Shown here piece after piece: positions 8,329 to 16,835 of a stretch of DNA of 32,472 bases. The DNA comes from Akkermansiaceae bacterium. Lineage in GTDB: Bacteria; Verrucomicrobiota; Verrucomicrobiia; Verrucomicrobiales; Akkermansiaceae. Numbering within the stretch: position 1 is the stretch's first letter; the number at the start of each line of letters is the position of its first letter. The notes below the pieces were generated by a model. The model ran no database searches and was not told the origin of the DNA. It saw only the letters and a program-made list of their open reading frames with translations. Location: positions 1 to 32,472 of the forward strand of contig JALZUH010000126.1 of the NCBI GenBank assembly GCA_023301645.1. The letters run 5' to 3'. Position numbers and translations under genes: made by a program.

Positions 8329-8832
8329 TTAAGCTCCTTTTTTCCAGTCTTCGATGCGGTCAGCGTGTGCTGCGAAGAGTGCTTCTGTGCAGTCGTGGAT
8401 CTCGATAGATGAGATCTCGTCGCCTTGTCTGATGGAGTCGACTACGTCTTGTCCTTCTGTGACTTCGCCGAAGACAGTGTGCTTACCGTTAAGGTGTGGT
8501 GTAGGGCCGTGTGTGACGAAGAACTGTGAGCCATTGGTGTTTGGTCCAGCATTAGCCATTGAGAGGATGCCTGCCTTGTCGTGCTTGAGGTGTGGCTTGC
8601 ATTCGCATTCGAACTTGTAGCCAGGGCCACCCATGCCAGTGCCTGTAGGGTCGCCGCCTTGGATCATGAAGTCGGAGATTACGCGGTGGAAGGTGAGGCC
8701 GTCATAGAAGCCACGGCTAGCTAGGCTGAGAAAGCTAGCGCATGTTACTTGTGCGTCAGCGGCAAACATGCGAACTTTGAGAGCTCCCTTGCTTGTATTC
8801 ATTGTAATGTTGATGTCTTTGATTTCACTCAT
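8329..8832 (-). CDS. Cyclophilin-type peptidyl-prolyl cis-trans isomerase
   Basis: Catalyses cis-trans isomerisation of X-Pro bonds during protein folding. The 167 residues carry the cyclophilin core: FYDGLTFHRVISDFMIQGGD (the catalytic Arg is in FHRV), GSQFFVT, and PHLNGKHTVFGEV. No signal peptide or lipobox is seen, so it is likely cytoplasmic. The frame stays open to a GTG at 8871, but the ATG at 8832 (MSEIKDINITMN) begins right at the family's first beta strand and is preferred. An insertion with ECECKPHLKHDK between the catalytic loop and the SMANAG motif is common in bacterial short cyclophilins. The GTG at 8871 lies 79 bases from the divergent cyclase gene; the chosen ATG lies 118 bases from it. 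Confidence 0.93.
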   Translation of the reverse strand: MSEIKDINITMNTSKGALKVRMFAADAQVTCASFLSLASRGFYDGLTFHRVISDFMIQGGDPTGTGMGGPGYKFECECKPHLKHDKAGILSMANAGPNTNGSQFFVTHGPTPHLNGKHTVFGEVTEGQDVVDSIRQGDEISSIEIHDCTEALFAAHADRIEDWKKGA

Positions 8833-8950
8833 GTCGCTGGTAGAAAAAACACGAATCGAGGTGATCTGCACGGTTTTTTTGACGGTGAAGGCTATCTTTT
8901 TGAAACAAGGTCTATCATTAAGCGTATATTAGCGTAACTTCCCTCTATCA

Positions 8951-10144
8951 ATGAACGGTCAAGATTTCCAAATCAAACTCAACACCCCCCACCGCGTCCG
9001 CTTTACTCGTGGTGCTTTTGAACTGAGTAATACCTTACTGGGTGATCTCTTGGAGAACAATGGACAGGCTAATACTAAGGTGATTGCTTTCATCGATCAA
9101 GGCGTGGCTGCGGCTCTGCCTCATTTGGAGGCTGAGATTAGTGCGTATCTGGAGGCGATGGAGGGCTTTGTATCCTGTGGCACTGTCGTGCAGGAGGGTG
9201 GCGAGGTTTGTAAGCGTGATATGACGACCTTGCAGAAGGCGTGGGATATCATCGAGGAGAAGGGTATTGATCGTCATTCATATATTCTCTGTATCGGTGG
9301 TGGCGCCTATCTCGATGTGATCGGTATGGCTGCAGCTACGGCTCACCGTGGCATTCGCTTGGTTCGCCTGCCGACGACGACATTATCGCAGGATGATAGT
9401 GGTGTCGGGGTTAAGAATGGCATTAATGCCTATGGCAAAAAGAATTTCTTGGGGACATTCGCTATTCCTTATGCGGTGGTTAATGACTTTAATTTCCTAC
9501 ATCAGCAGCCAGTGGAGGAGCGCCGTGCGGGGCTCATCGAGGCGGTGAAGGTGGCACTGGTAAGAGATGGCGATTTCTTCTGCTGGATCGAGCAGAATGC
9601 TGGGCTGCTAGCAGAGCTCGATCGTGACGTCCTCGAGCAGGCCGTTGAGAGGTCAGCTATTTTACATGCTGAGCATATCACTTACGGGGGGGATCCATTT
9701 GAGACGGGTAATAATCGCCCGCTAGATTACGGCCACTGGTCCGCCCATAAGATCGAGCAGCTTACTGACTTCGCCGTGAGTCATGCTGAGGCTGTGGCCA
9801 TCGGTGTGGCCATTGATACGGTCTATGCTTGGAAGTCTGGCCTACTTGACCGTGAGGATGCTCACCGTATTCTTCATGTTATTACAACTCTGCAGCTCCC
9901 CCTCTGGCATCCTTGCCTAGAGATGGTGTATTCAGAAGGGACTTGCCCGGGTGATACTTGTCCCACGGCCCATTCGGATGTTGGTCGTAGGGTGCTCTAC
10001 CGAGGGTTAGAGGAGTTTCGCGAGCATCTCGGTGGCGAGCTGACGCTCCTACTCCTCAAGGGGATCGGTGTCGGCGAGAATGTGCACGAGATGGATGAGT
10101 CTCGACTCGATGAGTCGATTAGCCTGCTGAAAGCCTGGACTTAA
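8951..10144 (+). CDS. 3-dehydroquinate synthase-like sugar phosphate cyclase, EboD type
   Basis: A 397-residue member of the NAD- and zinc-dependent sugar phosphate cyclase superfamily. The fold markers are clear: GGGAYLDVIG (116-125), PTTTLSQDDS (141-150), E197 and K200 in LIEAVKVAL, and the zinc histidines H262 and H278. The motif GVGVKNGINAYGKKNFLGTF and the stretch GDPFETGNNRPLDYGHW fit EboD-type proteins of the ebo cluster better than AroB, by my recollection of both families. Residues that are K250, N268 and K356 in Aspergillus AroB appear as H242, D259 and R357, so true 3-dehydroquinate synthase activity is doubtful. No other ebo gene is nearby. Its 3' end overlaps the convergent class IV aminotransferase by 26 bases. 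Automatic annotation will probably call it aroB. Confidence 0.85.
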   Translation: MNGQDFQIKLNTPHRVRFTRGAFELSNTLLGDLLENNGQANTKVIAFIDQGVAAALPHLEAEISAYLEAMEGFVSCGTVVQEGGEVCKRDMTTLQKAWDIIEEKGIDRHSYILCIGGGAYLDVIGMAAATAHRGIRLVRLPTTTLSQDDSGVGVKNGINAYGKKNFLGTFAIPYAVVNDFNFLHQQPVEERRAGLIEAVKVALVRDGDFFCWIEQNAGLLAELDRDVLEQAVERSAILHAEHITYGGDPFETGNNRPLDYGHWSAHKIEQLTDFAVSHAEAVAIGVAIDTVYAWKSGLLDREDAHRILHVITTLQLPLWHPCLEMVYSEGTCPGDTCPTAHSDVGRRVLYRGLEEFREHLGGELTLLLLKGIGVGENVHEMDESRLDESISLLKAWT

Positions 10145-10982
10145 TCATGCTTTGGTAAGCATGGGCGAGCTGCTCGGTGATAGGTGCAGGTTGTTCTTTC
10201 TCACCGAGTAATACAGCCTGCTGGACTCCTCTGATGGAGCTGGTGATAAATATTTCATCAGCCCTCTTCACGTCTATAGGTCGTAGTGATGTTTCTACGA
10301 GTGAGATGCGGAGTTTTGCGGCTAGGTCGATAATGGCTGCGCGAGTTACCCCTGCTAGGCAGCCGCTGTGGAGAAAGGGCGTGTATAGGGTGCCGTCTTT
10401 TTGGATGAAGACATTAGACATCGTAGCTTCTGCTAAGCTGCCTTGTTGATTATAGACGAGGGCTTCATCTGCACCTTCGGCTAGGGCGTGGCGGTATGCG
10501 ATAACGCGCATCGCGTATGATGCAGACTTCACACGAGAGAGTGGTGATTTCTCATCGATGAGGTATGGCGACTGAATGAGCTTAGCTATTTGGGCTGCTT
10601 TGGTAGTATTAGCAGACTGATCTATGGCGACAGCGGTGACGATGGTGTTCCCCGTCTCCTCACCACCAGATAGCGGGTTTACTCCCCCGCTTACCGATAC
10701 TCTAACACGGGATTTTTGAGTGGTTAGCTCATTAGCATGGAGCACTTCTGAGATGGCTTGAGAAACGGTGTCTTGGGCTGGAAGGTTGATGCCTCCTATG
10801 GTTTCTGCACCTGCTGTGAGCCTTTGGTAATGCTCTGGATACATGGCGACTTCGCCGTCGCAGGCAAGCATGGTTTCAAAAACACCCAGCCCTACTGATA
10901 GGCCTAGGTCAAATGGTGACACGCGCACTTCATCAGCAGGCATTAGCTTGCCATTGATCCAGACTTGTTGACTTTTACTCAT
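10119..10982 (-). CDS. Class IV aminotransferase / aminodeoxychorismate lyase-like
   Basis: Fold-type IV PLP enzyme of 287 residues. Family marks: FDLGLSVGLGVFETM near the N terminus, K152 in RVKSASYAM (Schiff base), E185 in LAEATMSNVFI and GVTR at 211-214. Candidates are 4-amino-4-deoxychorismate lyase (PabC, folate synthesis), branched-chain aminotransferase or D-amino acid aminotransferase. PabC is my first guess, since the branched-chain type is usually longer, but the sequence does not settle it. It follows the class III aminotransferase gene on the same strand by 28 bases, so they are probably co-transcribed. The last 26 bases overlap the convergent cyclase gene. Confidence 0.85.
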   Translation of the reverse strand: MSKSQQVWINGKLMPADEVRVSPFDLGLSVGLGVFETMLACDGEVAMYPEHYQRLTAGAETIGGINLPAQDTVSQAISEVLHANELTTQKSRVRVSVSGGVNPLSGGEETGNTIVTAVAIDQSANTTKAAQIAKLIQSPYLIDEKSPLSRVKSASYAMRVIAYRHALAEGADEALVYNQQGSLAEATMSNVFIQKDGTLYTPFLHSGCLAGVTRAAIIDLAAKLRISLVETSLRPIDVKRADEIFITSSIRGVQQAVLLGEKEQPAPITEQLAHAYQSMIKSRLSAG

Positions 10983-11010
10983 GGGTGTTTGATCAATTGT
11001 TTTCGCTCAC

Positions 11011-12318
11011 TTACTGTGAGCAGAGGGTTAAGATTCGATCTAGTCGCGCTACGATGTGGTCTAGCTCATCGTCAGTGAGCGTGAAGGGTGGAGTGAAGGC
11101 TAATACATTACCATGAGCGCCATCTGCTAACATGAAGATGCCCTGCTGCATCATTTCGGTGAGTATTCGTCCGCAGATGTCACCTGCGGGTGATCTGTCT
11201 GGGTGGATTAGCTCGATACCGATCATGAGCCCCCTGCCCCGTATTTCTTTAATCAGTGGGCTTTCTAGATTCTTGAGTAAGCGCAGTAGGTAGGCACTGC
11301 GCTCGCTGACTAGCTCTGCTGTAGTTGACTTACCATGCTCGCGTAGTGAGGCGACTGCCATAGCACAGCCCACGGGATTGCCCAAAAAGGTGCTGGTATG
11401 AAGTGCTTCGCCTTCCGACTCTGGCCAGTAGTCCATGATCTCAGCCTTTCCAATACAGGCGGAGATGGGGTAGCCACCACTCATGGACTTTGCCACGCAG
11501 ATGATATCAGGTGTGACTTCCTCCCAGTCACAGGCAAAAAGTTTGCCCGTGCGATTAAAACCACTAAAAATTTCATCGAAAATCAAGACTACTTGGTGCT
11601 CGTCACACCAGTCTCTGAGTATCTGCAAGAATCCTTCTGGTGGCACGATCTTACCACCCCGCCCTTGGATAGGCTCGACGATAAGAGCACCCATTGCGCT
11701 GCTGTCGATGGCGCCTAGCTGACTCTTGAGTAATGCTAGATCGGCTGTTTTTCTTGGGAAATCAAGGAGTTCTCGCAGTGGTGCGAGCTGGTCGACGAAG
11801 GGTAGACGAAATTTCTCTAAGCCACTTCCAAGTAGTGCTCCGTAGCCAAGGCCGTGGTAGCTATCTTGAAAGCAGATGATGCCTGCTTTAGCCGTTACCA
11901 TGTAGGCGGTCTTGAGAGCTGATTCGACAGCCTCTGAGCCAGAGTTACTTAGGGTTGTTTTTCCGCGATTTGATGAGCCACCCCATCGCTCGAAGGTCAT
12001 CTCTGAGAGGAGCTTGCACACTTCTAGCTTGAGGGCTGTAGGGTGCACATCCCCCATGGCGTGAATCATTTCGCCAGACTGATCGCGCATTGCCTGAGCA
12101 GACCAGCCGTGCCCGAGTCCCGCTACGCCAAATGCCGCAGTGAGGTCGAGGTATCGATTGCCGTCTTCGTCCCAGACATTACAGCCTTCAGCTTTTTTCC
12201 AGAAAACAGGCCAGTTAGCTGCCGTGAATGTGACATTACGGCATTCGTATTGCTTTAAGTCCTTGGCTAGCTGGAGTGAGCGCGGACCAGGTATCTCAGT
12301 GATGAGCTGTGGTAGCAT
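11011..12318 (-). CDS. Class III aminotransferase, 4-aminobutyrate/ornithine type
   Basis: Fold-type I, subgroup II PLP aminotransferase of 435 residues, moving an amino group from an omega- or alpha-amine to a keto acid. Landmarks: NSGSEAVESALK near 125 (PLP phosphate), E215 in LIVEPIQGRGG, D248 in LIFDEIFSGFNRTG, and K277 in VAKSMSGGYPISA (Schiff base). It resembles 4-aminobutyrate and related aminotransferases; ornithine, acetylornithine and diaminopropionate types share these motifs, so the substrate is open. It is followed after 28 bases by the class IV enzyme. The M15-like peptidase gene upstream is 67 bases away on the same strand and functionally unrelated. Confidence 0.9.
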   Translation of the reverse strand: MLPQLITEIPGPRSLQLAKDLKQYECRNVTFTAANWPVFWKKAEGCNVWDEDGNRYLDLTAAFGVAGLGHGWSAQAMRDQSGEMIHAMGDVHPTALKLEVCKLLSEMTFERWGGSSNRGKTTLSNSGSEAVESALKTAYMVTAKAGIICFQDSYHGLGYGALLGSGLEKFRLPFVDQLAPLRELLDFPRKTADLALLKSQLGAIDSSAMGALIVEPIQGRGGKIVPPEGFLQILRDWCDEHQVVLIFDEIFSGFNRTGKLFACDWEEVTPDIICVAKSMSGGYPISACIGKAEIMDYWPESEGEALHTSTFLGNPVGCAMAVASLREHGKSTTAELVSERSAYLLRLLKNLESPLIKEIRGRGLMIGIELIHPDRSPAGDICGRILTEMMQQGIFMLADGAHGNVLAFTPPFTLTDDELDHIVARLDRILTLCSQ

Positions 12319-12385
12319 AGAAATACGATATGATCTTCAATGTGGTGTTCAACAAATGGTAGCTGAAAAATGATAGGTTACTTGG

Positions 12386-12982
12386 TTATTTCCAAGCGAT
12401 ATGAATATGTCTGTCATGCCCTTTGCTGCCAGGTCCAAGCACTTCTGTAGCACCTCTTTGGCGACAAATATTCATAAACTCTCTGTAGTAGGCTTTGCCG
12501 TATCCGACTTTCACACCATTGATACGGTCAACATCGAAGGCGACACCACGGTAGTGGCGAGAGTTTCTGCTGTGTGAGCCGCCGGCGATTTCAGTGACGT
12601 GATATGACCAGCCTTTTACATCAGCCATGTAGAGCATGGTTTGGAGCATTCTTTTATCGAGCTTTGCGTAGCCACCAGGTGCATTACCATAGCTACTGAG
12701 GCGAGCACTGTAGCCACGTGATGCAGAAGAAATATTATGATACGCTGTCGCAGTGTCTACTCGACCACTGACATGCCCGCGCATGAGCTTGATCTTAGGG
12801 TGGTGTAGGATGCGGGTTGCTAGTTGAGCTATTGAGCCTTTGATTTCAGAGGGCTTAGTGATCTTTGGAGCTGGCTTAGGCACGACCTTAGGAGAGGCAA
12901 TAGGGGTCGAGGTGCAAGCACTAGTAATCACTAGACTAGCGACGAGCGGGATAAACTTTAACTTCTTAATAAAGATACGCAT
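12386..12982 (-). CDS. M15-like D-Ala-D-Ala peptidase, putative lipoprotein
   Basis: A 198-residue exported protein. The N terminus is a lipoprotein-type signal: basic MRIFIKKLKF, a hydrophobic run, and a likely modified cysteine at C23 (VITSAC, an imperfect lipobox). A Pro/Lys-rich linker at about 31-48 follows. The C-terminal domain has the zinc ligands of M15-type peptidoglycan peptidases: H143 and D150 in SRHYRGVAFDVD and H194 in DRHIHIAWK at the very end. This suggests cleavage of peptide cross-links or stem peptides in cell wall. The stretch between (KLDKRMLQTMLYMADVKGW) is typical of such small domains. It is probably its own transcript, or the first gene before the aminotransferase pair. 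Confidence 0.82.
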   Translation of the reverse strand: MRIFIKKLKFIPLVASLVITSACTSTPIASPKVVPKPAPKITKPSEIKGSIAQLATRILHHPKIKLMRGHVSGRVDTATAYHNISSASRGYSARLSSYGNAPGGYAKLDKRMLQTMLYMADVKGWSYHVTEIAGGSHSRNSRHYRGVAFDVDRINGVKVGYGKAYYREFMNICRQRGATEVLGPGSKGHDRHIHIAWK

Positions 12983-13130
12983 ATGAAAAGGAAGGTGGCT
13001 AAAGTGAGCTCATTAGTCAATTCGTCAAAAAAGATTGTTCTCAAAACAGATACCATATCCAGATCCTGCTAATCTAGATACGGGTCATAGAGGACTGCTT
13101 CCCTTAGAGTAAATGCTAGCACGGTAGCGA

Positions 13131-14942
13131 TTACTTGTATTGAGGGTCGGTGAGCGTTTTTAGAAATGCAATCAGGGCATCAATATCAGACTTAGGCAGA
13201 TTTAATCCTCCTTTAGGGTGCTTGGCCAGATTCGGATCAAGGTTTTCGGTTCGTAGCACGCCTGAATTGTAATGCTCAAGAACCTCTTCCAGTGAGCCGA
13301 AGCGACCATCGTGCATATAAGGGGCTGTAAGGGCGATGTTTCTTAGTGATGGAGTGCTGAATTTATAGCGATCACTGCGCTTCCATGTTGTCGCCTCTAG
13401 TCCTATGTCGTCATGACCGCCTAGCCCATTATTATGAAATCGATGATCGGTAAATAGCGCACCACCGTGACAGTGGAAACAATCCGCACCATAGCTACCG
13501 GAGCGCGGCTCGTATTCGCTAAAGAATAACTCGAAGCCGCGCTGCTCTTCTTTACTGAGCTCAACTTCCCCCTTCATGGCTTGGTCAAAGCGTGATTGAT
13601 AGGAGGTGAGACTCAGCAGGTAGGCTTCCAAGGCGAGGGCCACCTTCTCGGCTGTGACTTCTGTTTTTTGGACATCAGCACTGTTGTTATCCGTGCTATC
13701 ACTATTACCAAAGGCTTTGGCGAATTCATTAGGGTAGTTTTCTTCTGCCTTCCTCGCTACATTTTCTAGAGTTTCGCCCATTTCACGTGGATCTTGTAGT
13801 GGATCAAGCACCTGTTCCCGTAGTGACGGCGCACTTCCATCCCAGAAAAACCGTTGTTTCCAAGCGAGATTAAACAAGGGCATGGAGTGTCGGGCGCCTG
13901 TATGCCCGTCAACTCCCTCGCTGAATGTCCTAGCGTCAGAGAATGCTAATGCGAAGTCATGACATGACGCGCAAGAAATAGTGCCGTCACGAGATAGCGA
14001 GGCATCATGGAAGAGCTTTTCGCCAAGATCAACCCTACTTACTAAGAGTGGGTTATCGAGTGGTAGATCGGGTATGGGGAAACGAGCTGACATCTTGAAG
14101 GGAAAGCCTACAGGGTTTGCTGGCAAGTAGAGTGGTTTGAGCTTTTCTTTAGCTGGGCGTGGTGTGGCATCACTCACACCTACAACGGCAAATGCAGTGG
14201 CCATATTTACATTCAGAGCCTTAGCGATCTCATCCCCCTGCTTCGAGTGAGTGGAGTCACCCGTCGTGCCAAAGGAAATCCTTTGCGCGCCATGAAAGAG
14301 AGACTGCAGATCAAAGCTCAGCCCTATCTGTGAGGTGCTTGTGGTTGTCGACTTTAGCTGAAGGGACACGGGGAGCTCGATGCGTTTACGGTTCCAGTCA
14401 TTGGCGTAATGGTAGACGTAGCCGCTGAGTTCCTTGTCCTGCTTTCTGTAGCGCCCTTCTAATGCCATGAAGATATAGCCATCCTGCCATGTCCAGTGGA
14501 GGTTGTTTAAATGAGTATTAAGCGGGTGGTCGGCTGGGTATTGAGTGGGGTCAGCATGATTGACACTCTCAGGGACCCCGATAGAAAAGGCAATAGCCTG
14601 ATACTCGCCGTCAGGCACTCCTGTGAGATGAATACTTGTCATCCGCTTCTCCAGATCGATCAGTGCATATTGATCGGGTAGCGAAACCCACTCACCGTCA
14701 GGGGTCGAAAGGGAGAATCCACTAAGTAGGTAGCTTAGACGCGTCACAGAAAACACCTCTCCTGCTCGGTAGCTAAGTGAGTCCAAGGCTAGGCGCTTAC
14801 CATCATAGCGGTGCTCTATTTCGATTCTTAAGCCCCCCTTCTCTGCTTTAGTCGCGGCGGGTATAATCGCTAGACTTCCTATAGCCACTATGATCATAGC
14901 AACTACTGAGTCTAGGGGATACCGCTTGCTCAAACCCTGCAC
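13131..14942 (-). CDS. MbnP-like copper-binding domain fused to MbnH-like diheme peroxidase
   Basis: One exported protein with two domains usually made by adjacent genes (residue numbers count from an ATG at 14981). After a membrane-type signal (about 18-45), residues 50-270 match MbnP: VTRLSYLLSGF, then NHADPTQYPADHPLN, LHWTWQDGY (161-169) and STHSKQGDE. Residues 285-616 match diheme cytochrome c peroxidases of the MbnH/MauG kind, with two heme sites, CASCH (337-341) and CFHCH (501-505), and YMHDGRFGSLEEVL near the end. In methanobactin operons MbnH oxidises a Trp of MbnP to kynurenine, which then binds copper; W163 or W165 would be the candidate. The ATG at 14981 adds a non-signal-like tail. 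I prefer the GTG at 14942, which has GAGG about 7 bases upstream and gives a normal signal peptide. An Asp/Asn/Ser-rich linker at 426-440 splits the peroxidase part. Confidence 0.88.
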   Translation of the reverse strand: MQGLSKRYPLDSVVAMIIVAIGSLAIIPAATKAEKGGLRIEIEHRYDGKRLALDSLSYRAGEVFSVTRLSYLLSGFSLSTPDGEWVSLPDQYALIDLEKRMTSIHLTGVPDGEYQAIAFSIGVPESVNHADPTQYPADHPLNTHLNNLHWTWQDGYIFMALEGRYRKQDKELSGYVYHYANDWNRKRIELPVSLQLKSTTTSTSQIGLSFDLQSLFHGAQRISFGTTGDSTHSKQGDEIAKALNVNMATAFAVVGVSDATPRPAKEKLKPLYLPANPVGFPFKMSARFPIPDLPLDNPLLVSRVDLGEKLFHDASLSRDGTISCASCHDFALAFSDARTFSEGVDGHTGARHSMPLFNLAWKQRFFWDGSAPSLREQVLDPLQDPREMGETLENVARKAEENYPNEFAKAFGNSDSTDNNSADVQKTEVTAEKVALALEAYLLSLTSYQSRFDQAMKGEVELSKEEQRGFELFFSEYEPRSGSYGADCFHCHGGALFTDHRFHNNGLGGHDDIGLEATTWKRSDRYKFSTPSLRNIALTAPYMHDGRFGSLEEVLEHYNSGVLRTENLDPNLAKHPKGGLNLPKSDIDALIAFLKTLTDPQYK

Positions 14943-15139
14943 GTCATTAACCTCACATAATAAGACCTCATCTGCAAGCACATCAGTAGGCTCTTGATGC
15001 CCTCGGGCATTGTTTATCGATATTTAAGTATTTGTCTAAGCTTGCGTCATCATGCCTTCCTATCAATCGTTGTTTGTCATCATTTTACTTAATGAAGTAA
15101 GCACTTGTCATTCCCCTCAGTCATCATCTATATGCAGGT

Positions 15140-16711
15140 ATGCCTACGTCACAAAATTGGTCGTCTTTCCAAGACTCACTTACTCGTTACCCTGAGCTGG
15201 GATTCTCTATTGATAGCTCGCGTATGGATCTGCCAAAGGATCTAGCAGACTCAATGTCTCATGAAGTCACTCGTGCCTTCGACGGAATTAAAGCTATTGA
15301 AGCAGGTGAGATCATGAATCCTGATGAAGGGCGTATGGTCGGTCACTACTGGCTTCGCAATGCTGACTTAGCACCTACTGAAGAGCTCAAGAAGCAGATC
15401 ACAGAGCCGATTGCAGCACTCAAGGACTTCGCCGGAAAAATCCATAGCGGGGAAATTAAAGCACCACAGGGTGGCAAGTTCACCAACTTACTCATCATCG
15501 GCATTGGTGGCTCAGCGCTAGGCCCACAGTTCATCTATGAGGCACTTGGTGCTAGTAGCCCTTTGCAGACATTCTTCTTCGACAACACAGATCCAGCAGG
15601 CATGGACGCTGAACTCGGTCGTATCGGTAACACGACAGGTGGACTAGCCCAGACACTTGCCCTCGTAGTATCGAAGTCAGGAGGAACTGCCGAGACGCGC
15701 AATGGCATGCTCGAAGCTCAAAACGCATTCCAGCAAGCAGGTCTCAACTTCGGCGAGCAAGCCGCAGCCATCACAGGCGAGGGCTCAAAGCTCTATAACT
15801 TCGCAAAGGAAAACAACTTCATCACCACATTCCCTATGGAAGACTGGGTCGGCGGACGCTGCTCAGTGATGTCTACAGTAGGCCTTGTGCCAGCAGCTCT
15901 CCAAGGACTCGACATTGATAGCTTACTCTCAGGAGCAGCTGCAATGGATGCCAAGACCCGCGTAGCTGACGTCTCATCCAATGCCGCTATGCAGCTCGCA
16001 CTAGCGTGGCACCATGCTGGTAATGGCAAAGGTGAAAAAGACATGGTTGTCCTCCCCTACAAGGACTCACTGGTTCTCTTCTCTAAATACCTACAGCAGC
16101 TCGTCATGGAGTCACTCGGCAAGGAGCATGACCTCGATGGCAATGTCGTCAATCAAGGTATTGCCGTCTACGGCAACAAAGGATCAACAGATCAGCACGC
16201 CTACGTGCAGCAGCTACGTGACGGTGTGCCAAACTTCTTCGCTACCTTCATCGAAGTTCGCAAAGGCAGAGATGGTGCCAGTGTCGAAGTCGATCCGAAC
16301 ACCACCGCCGAGGACTACCTACAAGGATTCCTTCGAGGCACCCGCACCGCACTCTACGAGAGCGGGCGTAAGTCGATCACTATTTCTATTGAGGAAGTTA
16401 CAGCTGAGACGATCGGTGCTCTCATCGCGCTCTTTGAGCGAGCAGTATCCATCTATGGCCTACTCGTAAACATCAATGCCTACCACCAGCCAGGCGTGGA
16501 GGCAGGAAAAGCAGCCGCAGGCGTATTCCTTGAGCTCCTTGGAAAAGTCAAAGTTGAACTCAGCTCAGAAGCACAAACCGCAGAACAGGTCGCAGCGAAG
16601 ATTTCTGCTGACCCCGAAAACGTCTTCCACTGCCTCAATCACTTAGCTGCCAATGGTTCAGTTAGTGTAAGCCATGGTGCTACAGCCGCAGCAGACACCT
16701 TCCAATCCTAA
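15140..16711 (+). CDS. pgi: Glucose-6-phosphate isomerase
   Basis: Interconverts glucose 6-phosphate and fructose 6-phosphate. The 523 residues show the SIS-domain signature LLIIGIGGSALGPQFIYEAL at about 116-135, SKSGGTAETRN (sugar phosphate binding), DWVGGRCSVMSTVGL, MESLGKEHDLDGN with the catalytic Glu, STDQHAYVQQLRDG with the catalytic His, and NAYHQPGVEAGKAAA with the catalytic Lys. Length is in the normal range. AGG lies only 2-4 bases before the ATG, too close for a usual Shine-Dalgarno. It starts a plus-strand run with carA and purA but is separated from carA by 124 bases with a hairpin, so it may be transcribed alone. The nearby UDP-glucose pyrophosphorylase acts on the same sugar-phosphate pool. 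Confidence 0.96.
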   Translation: MPTSQNWSSFQDSLTRYPELGFSIDSSRMDLPKDLADSMSHEVTRAFDGIKAIEAGEIMNPDEGRMVGHYWLRNADLAPTEELKKQITEPIAALKDFAGKIHSGEIKAPQGGKFTNLLIIGIGGSALGPQFIYEALGASSPLQTFFFDNTDPAGMDAELGRIGNTTGGLAQTLALVVSKSGGTAETRNGMLEAQNAFQQAGLNFGEQAAAITGEGSKLYNFAKENNFITTFPMEDWVGGRCSVMSTVGLVPAALQGLDIDSLLSGAAAMDAKTRVADVSSNAAMQLALAWHHAGNGKGEKDMVVLPYKDSLVLFSKYLQQLVMESLGKEHDLDGNVVNQGIAVYGNKGSTDQHAYVQQLRDGVPNFFATFIEVRKGRDGASVEVDPNTTAEDYLQGFLRGTRTALYESGRKSITISIEEVTAETIGALIALFERAVSIYGLLVNINAYHQPGVEAGKAAAGVFLELLGKVKVELSSEAQTAEQVAAKISADPENVFHCLNHLAANGSVSVSHGATAAADTFQS

Positions 16712-16740
16712 GACAATATACGCAGTCTGTAAAATTCTGT

Positions 16741-16774
16741 GCAGAAGAAGCAACTTGTGGCTTGATTCTTCTGC
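16741..16774 (+). other. Inverted repeat between pgi and carA
   Basis: GCAGAAGAA (16741-16749) pairs perfectly with TTCTTCTGC (16766-16774) across a 16-base loop in which AGC and GCT can pair further. There is no T run after the stem, so it is a weak candidate for an intrinsic terminator of pgi. It lies about 60 bases before carA and could equally be part of a carA leader structure. Confidence 0.3.
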
Positions 16775-16835
16775 GCACCTTTCTACAGTGCGCCCGCCTA
16801 GGCAGAAAACTTGCTGAGGCCACCTAAAAGTTCTC

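Noticed and set aside
10146..10163. Hairpin CATGCTT/AAGCATG just after the cyclase stop
   Set aside because: Short, lies inside the coding end of the convergent class IV gene and has no T run.
16014..16469. 151-codon plus-strand frame inside pgi
   Set aside because: Low-complexity Ser/Thr-rich shadow of the pgi frame.
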